Shown here: one piece after another, positions 55,654 through 64,000 of the stretch
How the letters are laid out: every line of letters begins with the position of its first letter
How positions within the stretch are numbered: position 1 is the stretch's first letter
Assembly (NCBI GenBank): GCA_963693315.1
Contig: OY856187.1
Coordinates: forward strand, 424,382,429-424,446,428
Source of the DNA: Diogma glabrata
Taxonomy: Eukaryota; Arthropoda; Insecta; Diptera; Cylindrotomidae
Direction of reading: 5' to 3'
DNA length: 64,000 nt
Program-made: the position numbers and the translations under genes
Notes under the pieces: generated by a model
What the model was told of the DNA's origin: nothing
The model's database searches: none
The model's input: the letters and a program-made list of their open reading frames with translations, nothing else

Positions 55654-56007
55654 CCCTGGTTAAACATTCCAATTGAAACCAATTGAAAAAAATTAATTGG
55701 ATTAATCGGAATTCTGCATTGGGAATTTTTAATTAATTCCTATTCAAAAAATCTATTTCCAATACAATCCTTTTCATTCCTGTTAAATATCTCTAATTTA
55801 TTTTTCAACCGGAATGGATAGGATTGTATAGGAAATGTATATAAATAGGAATTAATTGGAAATTTCCATTGCAGAACTCCGATTAATCCTATTCGTTCCT
55901 ATTAAATCTTTTCCAATTAAATCCTGTTAAATTTTTTTCTAAACCAATTTAATCCTATTGAAATTATATTGGATTTAATAGGTTTGAATTGGAATGTTTA
56001 ACCAGGG
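55654..56007. mobile_element. MITE family A, copy 3
   Basis: A 354 bp member with both ends (CCCTGGTTAAACATTCC...GGAATGTTTAACCAGGG) and an internal deletion relative to copy 1. It begins precisely where homology to the first CenH3 locus ends, and is followed at once by a family-B MITE. Confidence 0.85.
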
Positions 56008-56009
56008 AA

Positions 56010-56387
56010 AGCCTCGTTGACACTAAGGTTGTTTACAAGCTGCTAGTTGGCGAGTTCGCTTGTTAGATAGTGTCGATGACCCACAAAATGGTTTGCTTGC
56101 TCAAAAGTCAATAGCTTACTTGGAAAATTATTTATAAAGTTTGGTGATTCACACTATAAAGTAAAATTTTACAATCATACTGCTAGCAACTACGATTGTA
56201 TACGACTAGTTTACAAGCCAACAATCGCACAAGCCAGCGAGCAAAGTAGCCCGGCTTTCAACTTTTTCATGAGATTGTTTGCAATACGCTAGTTGGATAG
56301 TGAACATGTTGACACTGTGCGAGTTTGCAATCCGATCGTAAACTCGCTGGATAGTAGATTGTAAACTATCTTAGTGTCAACGCGGCT
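56010..56387. mobile_element. MITE family B, longer copy
   Basis: Ends AGCCTCGTTGACACTAAG...CTTAGTGTCAACGCGGCT. It is 378 bp, twice the length of the copy at 27966, with extra internal modules based on GCTAGTTGG and TTTACAAGC. TAA follows on the right. The left flank has been replaced by the adjoining family-A MITE, so the target duplication is not clear. Confidence 0.8.
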
Positions 56388-56796
56388 TAAATGCCAATTA
56401 AATTAAAACAAACCGCAATTTACTTTGAATGGAATCGAAAAACGTTGTTTTAGAGAAACTAAACATACAATTTAGATTCGAATTAAATGGATGATGAGAG
56501 CCCTATTAACATGTCCCCAAATTTTTTCTAGAAAATGTTTCAGATCCTCAGTAAGTAGCATGAAACATCTTAACACGTATTTGAAAATGATTGTTCTAGA
56601 TAATCGAACATGAATATCATAAAACTAAGATTTGTGAATTTAGTGGATTACACTATAATGCAACTTTGATAGCTTCATACATATTATTTTTAGTAACAAA
56701 CTAAACGTTAAGAGTAACTCTGCACGCCTCTTCACAATATTCAAAACAAATAATTAAATTTTAAAAGTTGTATTTTTTGGAAAATTAATAAACAAT
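56388..56796. other. Spacer 3' of RpL37
   Basis: AT-rich DNA that holds the 3' UTR of RpL37 close to 56797. No other feature was recognised. Confidence 0.4.
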
Positions 56797-57493
56797 TTAT
56801 GCTGCAGCTTTACGTGGTTTAGCTGTTTGACCTTCACGGAATCCGTTGCGGAAACGCCGACGAACTACTTTTAAATGACGGATGCGACCAGTTCCTGTTG
56901 TCTTCCTCCTTTTAGCTTTAACTGACCAGTTATCTAAATTAGAACGAAATAAAACCAAATTAAAATTCAAATGACAGTTTGTTGTATTAAAGTGTCAAAA
57001 TCGAAATGAGATGTTACTTATGATAAAAATAACTCCTCAGTACAGATTTTAGTTTATTTATCTGTTTTGCTTGAAGAAACTACCGATTTAAACATGAAGC
57101 ACTCTCAAAAAACAGATTTGTATGCTATCTAAACATAACATTGACTTACATGATCGTAATTTGGCAGCTGGATATCCACATTGAGCACAGGTTGATTTTT
57201 GGATATGATAGGAAGATCTGCCACATCTTCGACACAGTGTATGCGTCTTGTTACGCCGCTTTCCAAAACTTGATGTTCCTTTCGTCTAAAATATAGAATT
57301 TAAATTAGAACCTAACCTCAATATAATATTTTAATTTAAACACTATGAATTCAATAATTTTTAAAAACTATTATATTGTAAATATACTTATGATATATCT
57401 AAATCATGATGGTTACATTTTCCAATTTTTTAATCCATGATTATTAAAATATAATAGAATTTAATTCTGAATTCACAACACTATTCTTACCAT
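56797..57493 (-). CDS. RpL37: 60S ribosomal protein L37 (eL37)
   Basis: Three exons on the minus strand: 57493-57491 (the ATG alone), 57285-57150 and 56933-56797, encoding 91 aa. The sequence [20 protein letters not shown] continues into a C-x2-C...C-x2-C zinc-binding site (LCRRC and [13 protein letters not shown]). The basic helix ([17 protein letters not shown]) and [12 protein letters not shown] follow. A start codon followed directly by an intron is a familiar arrangement in ribosomal protein genes. The protein sits in the large subunit and contacts 5.8S/25-28S rRNA. The tail is a little shorter than in vertebrates (97 aa). Pyrimidine-rich sequence lies just upstream of the ATG, as in other ribosomal protein genes. 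No defect is seen. Confidence 0.97.
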
Positions 57494-57648
57494 TTTGACT
57501 GAAAACTTTGAAAGAGAAAGAGATTCTTTTAATAAAAACGAAGTTAGCTTATTAAACTACGAAATTCGAAAATGATGTCAAAATGAATAGAAAATGAGTA
57601 GTTTAGCCCAGCAAACATACAGGATCAAATTTTCGTTTCGGAAATTTG
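57494..57648. promoter_or_regulatory. RpL37 upstream region
   Basis: A 155 bp stretch between the start codon and a MITE. On the coding strand the sequence just before the ATG is CTCTTTCTCTTTCAAAG, a pyrimidine tract typical of ribosomal protein gene starts. Confidence 0.5.
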
Positions 57649-57919
57649 TGGTGGTATCATGAAATCCGATAACGGTAAGTTTTTGACAGAAATCCTCTGG
57701 TTGTACTAAAATCTAATATATCAATCATTGTTTTAACGTTAATTTTATGTCAAAAATCATCCGGTAGATGTTAAGCTAACGGTAGATGTTTAGTATTATT
57801 AAATGGCGTCATAAAATATTGGTTTGTAATTATTCATAATTTTCTATTTAATAGTCTTTTATTATCGATAACGATAACAATCCGACCGGTATTGACGACC
57901 GGATTTCATAATACCACCA
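57649..57919. mobile_element. MITE with TGGTGGTATCATGAAATCCG ends and TTG duplication
   Basis: Inverted ends TGGTGGTATCATGAAATCCG...CGGATTTCATAATACCACCA, 271 bp, flanked by TTG on both sides (57646-57648 and 57920-57922). The 3 bp duplication suggests a Harbinger-like mobiliser. It lies about 155 bp upstream of RpL37. Confidence 0.78.
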
Positions 57920-58900
57920 TTGTATTTATTTCGAAACGATATATATGCAATGGAAAAACTAATATATATACGATATAACAATATATATACAATGGAAAAA
58001 CTAAACATAAAATGCAAACAAAAACCTTTTAACTTTTACATATTGCATCACACACAAACCCCGCAATACAAGAACGACATTGATATGTTAAACATTCGAT
58101 TTATTTTAATTTGCCATACAATTTTCTATTGAACTTTTAAAGTCTTGACAGGTTTTGACAGGCCGTCATGTACAAAAATAAAATAAATAAATAAAATTTT
58201 CCTAAAACAACATGAGACGTCAAAGTTTGATATTCCAAAAATGAAATTGAAATATATTTTGCTTTATAATTTTGATTCAAACTAAAATAAAATATAGATA
58301 ATTATTATAAATTTTATAATAATTACATAAATAATTCATAATTAATATTTTATCCTTTATTAATATAATTTTTCATGCAAGAATTCAAATAAAAAAATAT
58401 GTAACTTTAAATTATGATGCTTAAGATGGCCATGTTTGATGATCTTACGTTAAGGGGTTATTTTTTGACATATCACAGTTGTGACTGCATACAGAATCGC
58501 ATTTAAGAGGTTTTAGTCTTAGCTAAGAGAAAAGTCTTTGCTATGACTATTTTACATCTGCGAGGGTATGTCAGAATCAGCTTGTAATTCTATCTTAAAG
58601 ATTTTTTGAACTTTTGAACTTTAGGATTTTTTGACGTTTAGTCTAAAAACTGAAGAAAACTAATATTTATTTGCAAGCGTCCATAAAATAGAATTTTATT
58701 TATTAAAAAATGCAAAGGATATAAAACAAGCGACTTTAAAGGCAAATATTAGCATGAAATCAATGTGAAAATACAATTTTTTATTTTTAAATTTTGTATC
58801 AAATGTTTATTTCGAATTTTGTTATTTTAAATTTTGATTTTAAAATCAGTTTGTTACTTTTAAAGGATTGATTGATTTATAAAATTAATTACAAAACCAA
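57920..58900. other. AT-rich intergenic sequence
   Basis: A duplicated phrase (ATATATGCAATGGAAAAACT / ATATACAATGGAAAAACT, about 57941-58000) is the only structure noted. No gene is supported. Confidence 0.4.
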
Positions 58901-59100
58901 AATATGTTGGAACATGTAAATCGTCTATATCGACTAAATTAGCTTGACCAAAAAAAATATTTGCATCCAACTTTGTTTATATAGGTTTTGGAATTTATTG
59001 TATTGTTATTTCTTTTTTAATTCAATTGTAAATCTATCTATTCTTCTGGACAAGAATTGGGCCTCGGCCTGTTTGCCATCGTTTGCCTAATAAATAAAAA
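58901..59100 (+). mobile_element. LINE 3' end fragment
   Basis: TTGGGCCTCGGCCTGTTTGC at about 59057 followed by CTAATAAATAAAAAATGA matches, on the opposite strand, the tail of the LINE fragment at 20975-22000. Only the 3' UTR and tail are recognisable. Confidence 0.6.
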
Positions 59101-60101
59101 ATGAATAAGTAATATTTTGCTTCTTCTTAAGGCTGAGAGTATGTAATTCAGAAACAGAGAGAATATAACAGAACAGATATACAACAGAAACAGAAACAGA
59201 ATTCCATACAAATCTTAGAGCAACAGAATTTTTTGCTGTCAAAGCTGTTTCTGTTGAATGCGTGAATTTAGCTTTACAAATAGCGGGAAACGATATATTT
59301 TAATGAGGATACAAACAATTGATATTGTTTAATTTTCTATTGATTTTTGTTAATTAAAATTGAAAATACGTTTTATATTTGTTAAGTAAAATTGAAAATA
59401 TATATTACTAGTTTTTTTATTCATTAATTTTTTTGCTAACGTGAAATTTTCAAATCGTTATATTGGTGCATTAATCTGCATGTAATAAAAGTTAAAAATC
59501 AGTAATTAATTAAATATTAAAATCTACTGCAAAAATAATAATAATGCAAATATAGTAAAAACAACTTAAATACAACGCAAAATAATCTTGATTTGCAAGA
59601 AATAACAATTACTTAAAGTTTTCGAAATACAAATCAGATATTGGATAGTTTCTTAAAATATTTGTTAAAATATATTTAACTTATCTATAAAAAAATGTGA
59701 CTAACCCAGATAGTGACTAAAACTGGGTTCCTATTAGCTGCTAAATTTTACTAAACGGCTAAATCTAAATTTGATTTAGCAAAATCACCCAATTTTAATT
59801 TTAATTTATGTGATTAAGTTGTCCAATCTTGATTAAAACATCAATTTCTTTACAATCATTTAGAAACAAAATATTGATTTAGTCAAATAAAAACTAAATT
59901 GAATTAGCACGTTTAGTACAATTTAACATGAATTGGAACCAAGTCTAAAGCTAACTCTCCGTTAGTCTCTCCAGTCCATTATCTTCTATTTCAAAAATTA
60001 AAAAAGACGAGTAAAAAGGACTAATGGAGAATAACCTTTACAATATATTCGATAAAGTAATTTGGACTAACTGGGCTCCAAACATATACGTACGTAAAGG
60101 G
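59101..60101. other. AT-rich sequence, possible decayed TIR element
   Basis: ACAGAAACAGAAACAG-type words occur near 59150-59210. Between about 59703 and 60077 the ends (ACCCAGATAGTGACTAAAAC and GGACTAACTGGGCTCC) look weakly inverted, so an old element may be present. Confidence 0.35.
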
Positions 60102-60424
60102 GCCCATCCACTTTGAAACATGTTTCAAAACTTGGTTTACAAACTTGGTTGCATGTTTACCATACATTATTAAACGTGTTTGTAAACTTCGTTGATAAAC
60201 TTAAAATTATAAATGTCAATTTCTATAGTTATTTTATTAAACTCTTCCATACACAGTGAAACATGTTTACAAACCATTAGCTCCGCCTACTTAAAATCAA
60301 AGCGTTTTGATTTTACTAAAACCAATTCGAAAACCGTCAAATTGGTTTGCAAACTTCACCATACACTATAAAACATTGTATTAACACAAACCAAGTTTTG
60401 AAACATGTTTCAAAGTGGATGGGC
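60102..60424. mobile_element. MITE with GCCCATCCACTTTGAAACAT ends
   Basis: Inverted ends of at least 35 bp (GCCCATCCACTTTGAAACAT followed by GTTTCAAAACTTGGTTT), 323 bp in all. Repeated AAACATGTTT and CAAACTTGGTT modules fill the interior. It lies 240 bp upstream of the CHHC-finger gene. Confidence 0.85.
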
Positions 60425-60662
60425 TGCATAAAATTGTTTGGTGGGATATAAATGCTTCGATATATTTCGATGTTCGATTCGAACTCGAATTTACCTAGAA
60501 TGGTCTAAAAAATTTCATTGTTTAAATGTCATAGGATAAAATTGTTTACTACATAAATTTGTGATCAAAATTTGCGCAGCCATTTAATTATTTTAAAACT
60601 TTTTAGTATTTTTTAAAAAATAAATTTCATTCATTTTAACAAAGAAATTTTTTTTTATTAAA
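60425..60662. promoter_or_regulatory. Upstream region of the GTSF1-like gene
   Basis: 238 bp between a MITE and the start codon. It is AT-rich with no identifiable core element. Confidence 0.35.
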
Positions 60663-61281
60663 ATGGCTAAAGGAAAAACCGATGGATATGAAGATTTAAT
60701 TACTTGTCCATATAATCCTGCTCACCGAATTTTAATGCATCGTTTCCAAACGCATTTAGTAAAATGTCGTAAAGTCAGTGGAAAGGATAGTAAACTGATG
60801 ATTTGTCCCTATAATTCTACTCATCATATTCGTGAACCAGAACTTGCTGTAAGTAAAACTAAACCACTGCGCTACATTAAGTTATTTAAAATTTATTTAA
60901 TTTATTAGCATCATGTGCAAGATTGTCCTGATAAAGCTAGTCTCGACCATTACAAATACACCATGGACACAGGTGGTGCAAAAGTTTTTGAAGAACCGAG
61001 AAAAGAAATATTTGACGAAATCCCTTGTGAAGACAATTGGGATGATGTAAGTATTATTTTTGAATTTGGCAACTGACCTAAATTCAACGTAAAGCATCGT
61101 GGAACGTGGCATCAAATATAATTTTTGTTTTTATTTACAGTACGATGTTCCCACATACAAACCGGGCACACATATTGAATCTAATGGGATAATACAAACT
61201 AGAGCATTTATTGGAAAAACTCCATCGGAAAAGAAAAAAATACGCGAGGCCGAATTGCTACGCCTACATAAATTAACGTAA
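60663..61281 (+). CDS. GTSF1/Asterix-like double CHHC zinc-finger protein
   Basis: Three exons on the plus strand: 60663-60848, 60909-61046 and 61141-61281, giving 154 aa. Two CHHC fingers lie in tandem: C15-H21-H31-C35 (CPYNPAHRILMHRFQTHLVK then C) and C48-H54-H64-C68 (CPYNSTHHIREPELAHHVQD then C). Both have identical spacing, and the second spans the first intron. An acidic region follows (EIFDEIPCEDNWDDYD) and then a lysine-rich C-terminus (KTPSEKKKIREAELLRLHK). The pattern is that of gametocyte-specific factor 1. In flies the homologue Asterix works with Piwi in the nucleus for transcriptional silencing of transposons; in other animals GTSF1 boosts Piwi slicing. Insects often carry several paralogues, so which one this is cannot be decided here. 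Confidence 0.93.
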
Positions 61282-61650
61282 AATATAGTATTCGTTCTAT
61301 ATTAAGAGCAGAGTGGCTGGTTTTGTTTACCGTTGTATATCTTTTTAAAATGTACTGTTGTTTTTTAAAGTCGTTTGTTAAATGGCATACATTTCATATA
61401 ACCAGTTAGTTTTTCAGTTGTTTTAATTTTTACTGATTGAAATTTTATTTACATTTCTTTTTTTTTTTAATGATTTACTTTATTTGTTTGGTTTGGTAAA
61501 TGTTCTACCTTTCTTATTTTACATATAATATCTTGACTACAACGAACTCTAAATATTATTTTGTTTAACATATATATTAATAATACACATTTATTAAAAT
61601 TATTGTAAATAAAAAATGCAGACATTTTATTAGTAGTAGGTTATTTAGTA
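61282..61650 (+). other. 3' UTR and downstream sequence of the GTSF1-like gene
   Basis: AT-rich sequence with AATAAA-type signals, the clearest near 61608. No other feature is seen. Confidence 0.45.
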
Positions 61651-61663
61651 CAGACAAGCCTTG

Positions 61664-61849
61664 TTATTTTTGAACAGTTTGTAAAACTCGAATCAACCTA
61701 CCTAGATAGTCGCCGGAGCCCGGAGTTAAGAGTTTTGTAATAAATTTATATTTATTATTTTTTTGTTCGCTTTTATGTTCCATAGAGAATTGAAGGTTCC
61801 AGCAAGTGTCCTCTGCTGTGTTATATAATTCAATCAATGTTTTTAGCAT
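61664..61849 (-). CDS. Small ORF of unknown function
   Basis: Encodes 61 aa from an ATG at 61849 to a TAA at 61664 on the minus strand. The sequence is non-repetitive and of mixed composition (LIELYNTAEDTCWNLQFSME near the start, LLTPGSGDYLGRLIRVLQ near the end). This is less like AT-rich noise than most short frames here. I do not recognise a family and see no splice partner. It may be an exon of a gene, or chance. Confidence 0.3.
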   Translation of the reverse strand: MLKTLIELYNTAEDTCWNLQFSMEHKSEQKNNKYKFITKLLTPGSGDYLGRLIRVLQTVQK

Positions 61850-61921
61850 GTTTCACTTGAATGAATTTCCTTCCAATTTAGTTTACACTTTTTGCCGTAG
61901 GCTCTTGGCGTAATTCGTTGA

Positions 61922-62090
61922 ATAAATTTAAAAAAAAAAATAAAAGATTAAATTTTATTTTTATGATCACTCTATATATTTCGTCTTTTTAGGACATCCT
62001 CCATTACTCCTGAGGATGTCCAAAAAAGACGAAATATATAGAGTGATCATAAAAATAAAATTTAATCTTTTATTTTTTTTAAAAATTTAT
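61922..62090. repeat. Fold-back element with hammerhead-like centre
   Basis: Arms of about 72 bp (about 61930-62001 and 62012-62080) are inverted with a single visible mismatch around a 10 bp loop. At the centre the plus strand reads CTGAGGATGTCCAAAAAAGA followed by CGAAAT (62010-62035). The arrangement CTGAGGA, hairpin, GAAA matches that in the loop at 7627-7648. Confidence 0.85.
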
Positions 62091-62099
62091 ATTAACGTG

Positions 62100-62420
62100 C
62101 GTAAAAAACAAGTGTTAAACAAATATGTTATTCCTTCCAATTATTAAAGCATATTTTACCTTTTGGGTCACGGTGTTTTGGCACTGTGATACGAGTCTGG
62201 CTTACCCGAGCCATAGCGGTTTGGGTACACCGGGGTTCTTGTCCACTATTATGTATCGTAAACCTGTCATGCTTGTCTAGGGGAGCGGTACCCTTCGCTT
62301 ATACGCCAGGGCCAGGGCCAAATCTACTTTACCGGAATCCCCAATCCGTGTTTATTGCGCAACGTAAGCTAAAACTAGGCTAGCTTACCAGACTCTGGAC
62401 ATCTGTCGCTTGTAGTTGGA
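62100..62420. other. GC-richer unclassified segment
   Basis: About 62165-62410 is clearly GC-richer than the surroundings, with repeated words (CCAGGGCCAGGGCC, GGTACACCGG). It lies directly 5' of a LINE fragment and may be part of that element. It does not fold as a tRNA and does not resemble rRNA. Confidence 0.35.
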
Positions 62421-63145
62421 CATAGACTTCTTAAAAACAATAAAACCTTCGGTCTGGGCAACATTCCTCGTATCATTTTAAAAGCATTTTCAGTATAAGT
62501 TATACCCACTCTAAACTTTTTCTACAAATCTTATAAATCTAGCATTTTTTCTTCCTGTTGGAAGTTGACAAATGTCCGTCCAGTCCCCAAAAATGGAACA
62601 AAACATGATATTTTAAATTATGGAGCAAAGGTTATACGCGCATTTCTTTATAAAATATGTTACTCCAAATTTAACATTTTTGGGGATATTACTTTTACTT
62701 AGGCGCCAAGAATTTTTTGTTAATTTGATATAGAATCACTCACTGAAGCGAATAAAACCAAAACGAGTTGTATATCAACCCCGGGGCCAAGATACAGGCC
62801 TTTGAAAAAAGCAAAATCCATACAAAATTTCACTGTTTTCACAAAAATTTTTTCTATTTTCTTAATTTTAGCTTTATTTCCTATGTGCTTATAAGATCAA
62901 CGATCAAAACTGTCCCTTTTACTAAATTTTCTTAATTTACGATAAAAATAATAAAAACAAATCCACTCGCGCCTAAGTAAAAGTAATCTTGCCCCTTTTT
63001 GGCAGACAATCATTTGGCATTCAAGTCAAAACTCCTATAGAAACGAAAAATCAACAACCGATCTATTGAACTACTCAGCCCATCGTTGAAAGAGCATACA
63101 TGATAAAGGTATGGTAAAACGTATGTTATCGTTTTACACTAAGTT
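62421..63145 (+). pseudogene. Jockey-like LINE fragment, split by a MITE
   Basis: Two pieces of an RT related to the LINE at 12958-15760: 62440-62680 (GLGNIPRIILKAFS; SSCWKLTNVRPVPKNGTK) and 63001-63145, matching 14470-14590. A hAT-like MITE (62682-62992) lies between them. Stops are present in both parts. Confidence 0.75.
62682..62992. mobile_element. hAT-like MITE family E, copy 1
   Basis: Ends GGGGATATTACTTTTACTTA and GCGCCTAAGTAAAAGTAATCTT are inverted over about 20 bp. It is 311 bp and sits inside a LINE reading frame. Flanks ACATTTTT and CCCTTTTT agree at 6 of 8 positions, compatible with a decayed 8 bp duplication. Confidence 0.8.
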
Positions 63146-63334
63146 TATACTATTTATTATCTAATTTGATACGCTGGCATAAAAACATTATATAAGAAGA
63201 ACAATGTCCTAACACGTTTTCTGCGAAAAAACGAGATAAAATATTAAATTTAATAATTATATCAATAATTTAAATTAATAAATTATTGTAAAAATAAATC
63301 CACAAAACAATCTTTTAATAGTTATATATATTTA
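63146..63334. other. AT-rich spacer
   Basis: A short stretch with one end-like motif (CGCTGGCATAAAAACATTAT near 63170) that resembles the inverted ends at 12130 and 16103. It is probably a relic of the same element family. Confidence 0.4.
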
Positions 63335-63646
63335 AGCAAGATTACTTTAACTTAGGCGCGAGTGGATTTTTTTTATTATTTTTATCGTAAATTAAGAAAA
63401 TTTAGTAAAAGGGACAGTTTTGATCGTTTATCTTATAAGCACATAGGAAATAAAGCAAAAATAAGTAAAAAATAAAAATTTTTTGTCAAAACCAGTGCAA
63501 TTTTGTATGGATTTTGCTTTTCTCAAAGGCCTGTATCTTGGACCCCGGGGCTCCGATACAACTCGTTTTGGTTTTATTCGCTTCAGTGAGGGATTCTCTA
63601 TCAAATTAAAAAAAATTCTTGGCGCCTAAGTAAAAGTAATATCCCC
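63335..63646. mobile_element. hAT-like MITE family E, copy 2 (opposite orientation)
   Basis: Reverse complement of copy 1 over its full 311-312 bp, with few differences. It is flanked by a perfect 8 bp duplication, TATATTTA, at 63327-63334 and 63647-63654. The 8 bp target supports a hAT-type mobiliser. Confidence 0.88.
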
Positions 63647-64000
63647 TATATTTATTTGACGCGTTTCGATATTTAATATACTCATTTAATTAATGACTCA
63701 TTTATTTAATTAATTATGCTCATTTAATTAATTTTAATATTTAATAATTAATATACTCATCATAAAACAAAAATAATTTTTTAATTAAAAAATCACAACA
63801 AAAAACGTAAATTCGCAAATAACACTAAGTTTACCAGTTTACCAGTATCTAATAAAATAGATACATACTATACTTATTAGATCGACTATGGTCGATGTAT
63901 ACAATTATCCGTTGAGCGACTGTTTAAAATGAAGCTGCTTTAGCTTCAATTATCATTCAACTTTGAATGACATTCTGGAGTCAATCCGTTTTGGAGACAT
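63647..64000. other. Right-edge AT-rich sequence
   Basis: A short imprecise repeat of CTCATTTAATTAAT occurs at 63680-63760. Nothing else could be supported before the window ends. Confidence 0.4.

Noticed and set aside
62186..62383. 65-codon frame on the plus strand
   Set aside because: Lies in the GC-rich unclassified segment, contains repeated GPGP-like translation of CCAGGG words, and has no conserved motif.
62160..62410. tRNA, rRNA or SINE in the GC-rich segment
   Set aside because: No cloverleaf with a proper anticodon arm, no A/B box pair at tRNA spacing, and no familiar rRNA sequence. It is probably LINE-associated.
1..64000. CRISPR arrays, operons or other prokaryotic features
   Set aside because: All confident genes are spliced eukaryotic genes. 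The repeats are TIR elements, tandem AT repeats or duplications, not regularly spaced direct repeats with unique spacers.

Overview
This 64 kb window is AT-rich animal nuclear DNA, almost certainly insect. The evidence is a set of intron-bearing housekeeping genes with short introns (about 55-70 bp in the NAA15 gene), GT-AG splice sites, and a dense load of non-LTR retrotransposons, Harbinger-type and hAT-type DNA elements, and palindromic MITEs. Two copies of a centromeric histone H3 (CenH3) gene argue against the holocentric insect orders that have lost CenH3. I could not fix the order or species.

Layout from left to right. (1) 1-5.3 kb: a CenH3 gene on the + strand inside a segment that is duplicated at 53.0-55.7 kb. 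Only the left copy is interrupted by a 2.46 kb PIF/Harbinger transposon (869-3327), and the right copy preserves the exact empty site. (2) 5.8-6.4 kb: mitochondrial ATP synthase delta subunit, - strand. (3) 9.3-23.4 kb: cytoplasmic dynein light intermediate chain, - strand, eight exons, with one 11.1 kb intron full of retrotransposon debris. (4) 24.4-27.6 kb: NAA15, the auxiliary subunit of the NatA N-terminal acetyltransferase, - strand, eight exons, 866 aa. (5) 28-37 kb: a mobile-element belt containing a broken RTE-like LINE (- strand) and many TIR elements, some nested. (6) 38.0-41.2 kb: two tandem beta-1,3-glycosyltransferase exon sets on the - strand. Only the upstream set has the N-terminal membrane-anchor exon. 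(7) 41.5-52.9 kb: MITEs, inverted repeats and LINE fragments. (8) 53.0-55.7 kb: the second CenH3 copy, bordered on both sides by copies of one MITE family. (9) 56.8-57.5 kb: ribosomal protein L37, - strand. (10) 60.7-61.3 kb: a GTSF1/Asterix-like double CHHC zinc-finger protein (piRNA pathway), + strand. (11) 61.6-64 kb: palindromes, hAT-like MITEs and a LINE fragment.

The genes are mostly independent housekeeping loci, not a pathway. The observation that deserves most attention is the CenH3 pair. The two proteins differ at only three residues, all in the N-terminal tail, while the histone-fold coding DNA appears identical in a read-through of both copies. The copies lie about 50 kb apart in a MITE-bounded duplication. 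Secondary highlights are the datable Harbinger insertion with its empty paralogous site, a glycosyltransferase pair that could share one 5' exon, and two large palindromes whose centres share a CTGAGGA...GAAA motif resembling a hammerhead-ribozyme core.
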